Translations under genes and position numbers: made by a program
NCBI GenBank assembly: GCA_030849965.1
Contig: JAVDKL010000001.1
Location: 310,001 to 374,000, forward strand
Direction of reading: 5' to 3'
DNA from: Schauerella fraxinea
GTDB lineage: Bacteria; Pseudomonadota; Gammaproteobacteria; Burkholderiales; Burkholderiaceae_B
Length of the DNA stretch: 64,000 nt
Part shown: positions 60,037 through 64,000 of the stretch, one piece after another
Layout: every line of letters begins with the position of its first letter
Numbering within the stretch: position 1 is the first letter of the stretch
The notes under the pieces: model-generated
The model's input: only the letters and a program-made list of their open reading frames with translations
The model's database searches: none
Told to the model about the DNA's origin: nothing

Positions 60037-61614
60037 ATGTCACTTCGCCACACCGTTCTTGGCCTCGCACTCGCGACGGCGCTCGCCATTCCCGCCATGG
60101 CCCACGCCAAACCCTTCAAATGGGCCAGCCAAGGCGATATCCTGACGTTCGATCCGCATTCGCAAAACGAAGGCCTCACGATTGCAGCCAACAGCTACGT
60201 GTATGAGCCGTTGGTCACGTACGATCGCAACTTCAAGGTCGTGCCGCGCCTGGCCACGTCGTGGGAACAAACCTCGCCCACGCTGTGGCGCTTCAAGCTC
60301 CGTCAGGGTGTGAAGTTCCATGACGGTTCCGCCTTCACGGCCGACGACGCAGTGTTCTCCGTGCAGCGCGCGATGGCGCCCACCTCAAATTACAAGGCAT
60401 ACACGACCGGCATCAAGGAAGTGCGCCGCGTCGACGATTTCACCATCGATATCGAACTGACAGCGCCCAATCCGGTGCTGCTGAACCAATTGCCGCTCGT
60501 GTTCATCATGAACAAAGCGTGGTCCGAAAAGAACAACGTCACCAAGCCGCAAGACTTCGTCAACAAAGAAGAGACCTTCGCTGCCCGCAACACCAATGGC
60601 ACCGGTCCCTTCAAACTGAAGTCGCGGGAAATCGATGTACGCACGGTGTTCGTCGAAAATGCCGACTGGTGGAACAAGGCCGAGAAAACCGGCAACGTCA
60701 CCGAAATGACCTATACGCCGATCAAGCAGAACGCCACGCGCACCGCTGCGCTGCTGTCGGGTGAAATCGACTTCGTGCTCGATCCCGCTGCCCAGGATCT
60801 GGACCGACTGCGCAAGCAAGCCAAGGTGGTCGAGGGCAACGAAACACGCACGATCTACATTGGTCTGGATCAGAAGCGTCCCGAACTGCTGTATTCGTCG
60901 ATCAAGGGCAAGAACCCGTTTGCCGATGTGAAGGTGCGCGAAGCGCTCTATCTGGCCATCGACACCGACGCGATCAAGCGCGCCGTGATGCGCGGCCTGT
61001 CTGCGCCTACCGGCACGATGATCGCCCCGCAAGTGCACGGCTGGACCGAGGCGCTGCACAAGCGCGTCGCCTACAACCCGGAGCGTTCGCGCGCGTTGCT
61101 GAAAGAGGCCGGCTACGACGGTACGCTGCAGTTCACGCTGGATTGCCCGAACAACCGCTACATCAACGATGAGGCGATCTGCCAAGCGGTCGTGGGCATG
61201 TGGGCCAAGGTGGGCGTGAAGGCCGCGCTCAACGCCATGCCGCGCGCAACCTACTTCCCCAAGACGCAATCGGGCGACACGAGCGCGTTCCTGTTCGGTT
61301 GGGGCGTGCCCACGTTCGACGCGATGTATTCGCTGCAAAGCCTGATCCGCAGCAAAGGAGAGGGCGCCGATGGCTCCTATAACCTGGGTAACTACCAGAA
61401 CAAGGAAGTCGACGCGCTGATCGACGGCATCAAAACGGAAACCGACGTGCCCAAGCGCGATGCGGCGATCCACAAAGCGTTGGAAATTCACGCCAAGGAA
61501 TTCGGCCACATCCCGCTGCATGACCAGGTCATCCCCTGGGCCATGCGGCCCAATGTGGAAGTGGTTCACCGCGCCGACAACCGTCTGGTCGCGGAATGGG
61601 TGAAGATCGACTGA
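60037..61614 (+). CDS. ABC transporter substrate-binding protein, family 5 (DppA/OppA-like)
   Basis: This 525-residue periplasmic protein has a signal peptide (ending MAHA before KPFKWAS) and the family 5 motifs FDPHSQNEG, LRQGVKFHDGSAFTADDAVFS and GLSAPTGTMIAPQVHG. It binds short peptides or related molecules. AGGAG precedes the ATG. It opens an operon that continues with two permeases and an ATPase. Confidence 0.93.
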   Translation: MSLRHTVLGLALATALAIPAMAHAKPFKWASQGDILTFDPHSQNEGLTIAANSYVYEPLVTYDRNFKVVPRLATSWEQTSPTLWRFKLRQGVKFHDGSAFTADDAVFSVQRAMAPTSNYKAYTTGIKEVRRVDDFTIDIELTAPNPVLLNQLPLVFIMNKAWSEKNNVTKPQDFVNKEETFAARNTNGTGPFKLKSREIDVRTVFVENADWWNKAEKTGNVTEMTYTPIKQNATRTAALLSGEIDFVLDPAAQDLDRLRKQAKVVEGNETRTIYIGLDQKRPELLYSSIKGKNPFADVKVREALYLAIDTDAIKRAVMRGLSAPTGTMIAPQVHGWTEALHKRVAYNPERSRALLKEAGYDGTLQFTLDCPNNRYINDEAICQAVVGMWAKVGVKAALNAMPRATYFPKTQSGDTSAFLFGWGVPTFDAMYSLQSLIRSKGEGADGSYNLGNYQNKEVDALIDGIKTETDVPKRDAAIHKALEIHAKEFGHIPLHDQVIPWAMRPNVEVVHRADNRLVAEWVKID

Positions 61615-61615
61615 C

Positions 61616-62605
61616 GTGTTTGCATTCATTCTGCGTCGTTTGATGCAGGCAGCGGCCGTGATGTTGACGGTCGCCTTGCTTGCCTTTGTATTGTTCCAGT
61701 ACGTCGGGGACCCCGTCTCCACCATGCTTGGCCAGGACGGCACGGCCGCCGAGCGGGCCGAGCTGCGCGAGCGTCTGGGGCTCAATGCCTCTGCACCCGT
61801 GCAGTTCGCCAAGTTCGTCGGCAATGCGCTCCAGGGCGACTTCGGTATGTCGTTGCGTCAAAGCGAGAAGGTGTCGGACATGCTCAAGTCGCGGTTACCC
61901 GCCACGCTTGAACTGTCATTCGCCGCGGCATTGATTGCCTTGGTGCTTGGCGTACCCCTGGGCGTCTATACCGCACTCAAGCGGCACGGCGCGCTGTCGC
62001 AACTGGTGCTGGCCGTGTCGTTGCTCGGCGTCTCGTTACCCACTTTCCTGATCGGTATTCTGCTGATTCTGATTTTTTCGGTCGGATTGGGCTGGCTGCC
62101 GAGTTATGGCCGCGGCGAAACCGTTTCCATTGGATGGTGGAGCACGGGTCTGCTCACCAAGAGCGGCTGGACCCATCTGATTTTGCCGGCGATCACGTTG
62201 TCGTTGTTCCAGCTCACGTTGGTGCTGCGGTTGGTACGCTCCGAGATGCTTGAAGTGCTGCGCTCCGAGTACATCAAGTTTGCACGGGCGCGTGGGCTCA
62301 AGCGCCGGGCGATTCATTTCGGCCATGCGTTGAAGAACACGCTGGTGCCGGTGATCACGATTACCGGTTTGCAGCTGGGTGGCATCATCGCCTTCGCCAT
62401 CGTCACCGAAACCGTGTTTCAGTGGCCGGGCATGGGACTGCTGTTCATCCAGGCCGTGCAATTTGCCGATATCCCAGTGATGGCGGCCTATCTCTGTTTG
62501 ATCGCATTGGTGTTCGTGGTGATCAATCTGATCGTCGATTTGTTGTATTTCGTAGTCGATCCTCGTCTTCGCATGAGTGTTTCGCGCGGCACGGGAGGTC
62601 ATTGA
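61616..62605 (+). CDS. ABC transporter permease, DppB-like
   Basis: This 329-residue inner-membrane protein has about six spans, the N-terminal FAFILRRLMQAAAVMLTV and the EAA loop (EYIKFARARGLKRRAIHFGH). It begins with GTG one base after the binding-protein stop. It pairs with the DppC-like permease encoded next. Confidence 0.92.
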   Translation: MFAFILRRLMQAAAVMLTVALLAFVLFQYVGDPVSTMLGQDGTAAERAELRERLGLNASAPVQFAKFVGNALQGDFGMSLRQSEKVSDMLKSRLPATLELSFAAALIALVLGVPLGVYTALKRHGALSQLVLAVSLLGVSLPTFLIGILLILIFSVGLGWLPSYGRGETVSIGWWSTGLLTKSGWTHLILPAITLSLFQLTLVLRLVRSEMLEVLRSEYIKFARARGLKRRAIHFGHALKNTLVPVITITGLQLGGIIAFAIVTETVFQWPGMGLLFIQAVQFADIPVMAAYLCLIALVFVVINLIVDLLYFVVDPRLRMSVSRGTGGH

Positions 62606-63519
62606 TGAGTGCAACGTTAAAACGATGGTGGGACAGCGATCTCGCCTGGGCTTGGCGGCATTCGCCGGTGGCGGTCATCGCCAGCCTGATGCTCCTTCTG
62701 TTTCTGGTCTGTTCGTTCGGCGCGGGATGGGTAGCGCCGCACAACCCCTTCGATCTCACCACGGTAGAGTTGCTCGACGCGCTCTTGCCGCCGGCGTGGT
62801 CCGAGGGCGGCAGCGCCAATTACCCCCTGGGCACCGATAGCCAGGGCCGCGATCTGATGTCGGCGATCTTCTACGGCTCGCGCGTGTCGTTGTTGATCGG
62901 TCTGGCCGCGGTCGTGATCTCGATGGTGGTGGGGATTGCCTTGGGTCTCCTGGCCGGTTACGTAGGCGGGCGCACCGATGCCTTCATCATGCGAATCGCC
63001 GATGTGCAACTGTCGTTTCCCGCCATCCTGATTGCGCTCTTGATCGACGGCGTCGCGCGGGCCGCGTTTCCGCCTGAGATGCACGAGAATATTGCGTTTC
63101 CGGTCTTGATCGGCGCGATTTCGCTGGCCGGCTGGCCGCAATATGCGCGTACGGTGCGCGGTTCGACGCTCGTCGAAAAAGGGCGTGAGTATGTGCAGGC
63201 CGCGCGGGTGATCGGCGTGTCGTCGCCGGTAATCATGTTCCAACATGTGCTGCCCAACGTCACCGGCCCCGTACTGGTACTGGCCACGGTTCACTTGGCC
63301 ACGGCCATCATTACCGAGGCCACCTTGTCATTTCTGGGGGTGGGCGTGCCGTCCACGTCGCCTTCTCTGGGCACCCTGATTCGTATCGGCAACGACTTCC
63401 TGTTCTCAGGCGAGTGGTGGATCACCATTTTCCCCGGGCTGGCGCTGGTATTGCTGGTGCTGTCGGTAAACCTGCTGGGCGACTGGCTGCGCGATGCGCT
63501 CAACCCCAGGCTTTCCTGA
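62605..63519 (+). CDS. ABC transporter permease, DppC-like
   Basis: This 304-residue protein has a short cytoplasmic N-terminus, about six spans and the EAA loop (EYVQAARVIGVSSPVIMFQH). GTDSQGRDLMSAI is typical of DppC/OppC. Its ATG overlaps the DppB stop by one base, and its own stop overlaps the ATPase start by one base. Confidence 0.92.
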   Translation: MSATLKRWWDSDLAWAWRHSPVAVIASLMLLLFLVCSFGAGWVAPHNPFDLTTVELLDALLPPAWSEGGSANYPLGTDSQGRDLMSAIFYGSRVSLLIGLAAVVISMVVGIALGLLAGYVGGRTDAFIMRIADVQLSFPAILIALLIDGVARAAFPPEMHENIAFPVLIGAISLAGWPQYARTVRGSTLVEKGREYVQAARVIGVSSPVIMFQHVLPNVTGPVLVLATVHLATAIITEATLSFLGVGVPSTSPSLGTLIRIGNDFLFSGEWWITIFPGLALVLLVLSVNLLGDWLRDALNPRLS

Positions 63520-64000
63520 TGTCTATGGTTTCACTTCTAGAAGTCCGCAACTTATGCGTGGAGTTTCCCTCCCGCCGCGGCACGCTCAAAGCCCTGAACG
63601 ATGTGTCGTTTTCCATCTCCGCCGGCGAAGTGCTGGGGGTGGTGGGGGAGTCGGGCGCCGGTAAATCGCTTACGGGCGCTTCGATCATCGGCCTGCTCGA
63701 GCCGCCCGGGCGCATCGCCAGCGGCGAAATCCTGCTCGAAGGACGGCGCATCGATAATCTGCCCGATGAGGCCATGCGCCGTATCCGCGGCAAGGAAATC
63801 GGCGCGGTGTTTCAAGATCCGCTGACCTCGCTCAATCCGCTCTACACCGTTGGCCGCCAATTGGCCGAGACGATCGTCACGCATTTGCCGATGACGTGGA
63901 CGCAAGCGCGTCAGCGCGCGATCGATCTGTTGGCGTCGACCGGCATTCCGGCCGCACGCGAGCGCATCGATCACTATCCGCATCAGTTCTCGGGCGGGAT
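63519..64000 (+). CDS. ABC transporter ATP-binding protein, DppD-like (partial)
   Basis: This gene runs off the right edge; about 160 residues are visible. Walker A GESGAGKSLT and the Q-loop VFQDPLTSLNP are present, and the signature HQFSGG lies at the edge. It overlaps the DppC stop (TGATG). A second ATPase (DppF-like) is expected beyond the window. Confidence 0.92.
   Translation, partial: MSMVSLLEVRNLCVEFPSRRGTLKALNDVSFSISAGEVLGVVGESGAGKSLTGASIIGLLEPPGRIASGEILLEGRRIDNLPDEAMRRIRGKEIGAVFQDPLTSLNPLYTVGRQLAETIVTHLPMTWTQARQRAIDLLASTGIPAARERIDHYPHQFSGG

Noticed and set aside
1-64000. tRNA, rRNA, insertion sequence, prophage or attachment-site signals
   Set aside because: No transposase, integrase, phage structural gene or cloverleaf-like sequence was found by reading; a covariance-model search would be decisive.

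Overview
The window looks like chromosomal DNA of a GC-rich betaproteobacterium (Burkholderiales, most like Alcaligenaceae/Bordetella relatives). The reasons are the Bug/TctC-type periplasmic binding proteins, the homodimeric AceE, the complete kdpFABCDE operon, the NhaR-type LysR protein and the overall codon use. No insertion sequence, prophage, CRISPR array, rRNA or tRNA gene was recognised. Most long opposite-strand reading frames are GC-driven shadows.

Positions 1-4820 hold a tightly coupled nitrate-assimilation block: a FAD oxidoreductase, a NasA nitrate reductase and a CobA siroheme methyltransferase. A 1006-residue autotransporter adhesin with a periodic passenger follows (5124-8144). 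Next comes a LysR gene divergent from a Bug binding protein and a D-aminoacylase (8152-11630), closed by a strong terminator. The potassium operon kdpFABC-kdpDE fills 11805-20330. It is preceded by a small unlisted membrane peptide and by phased TTTACG repeats that look like a KdpE operator. Positions 20459-23940 carry a second small-molecule cluster: ACT-like protein, DapA-family aldolase, Bug protein and asparaginase. Housekeeping-type genes on the minus strand follow (ABC-F ATPase, CPBP protease, SDR), with a five-copy 20-bp tandem repeat between them.

Positions 27687-35613 form one long operon: a polyamine-type ABC transporter (two permeases, ATPase, Tat-exported binding protein) wrapped around two different amidohydrolases and a COG0523 metal-chaperone GTPase. 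It reads as a self-contained uptake, hydrolysis and metal-loading system for an unknown amide or peptide-like substrate, and is the best candidate for an undescribed pathway. A hipBA toxin-antitoxin pair follows directly, under a 16-bp perfect inverted repeat.

Positions 37500-45600 are an accessory stretch of small or orphan genes: a WGR protein, a histidine phosphatase, an unknown pair with a leader peptide, an orphan receiver, a small membrane protein, NhaR, a FlxA-like coiled coil, an unknown gene and a two-component system. A Fur-type TonB receptor (45678-47909), molbindin, glycerate kinase, a stand-alone aceE, an SDR, a DUF2076 protein, an ECF sigma/anti-sigma pair, a TerC-CBS transporter and a TetR gene follow. 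The TetR gene is followed by a perfect operator set inside a promoter. The window ends inside an oligopeptide ABC operon (60037 to the edge).
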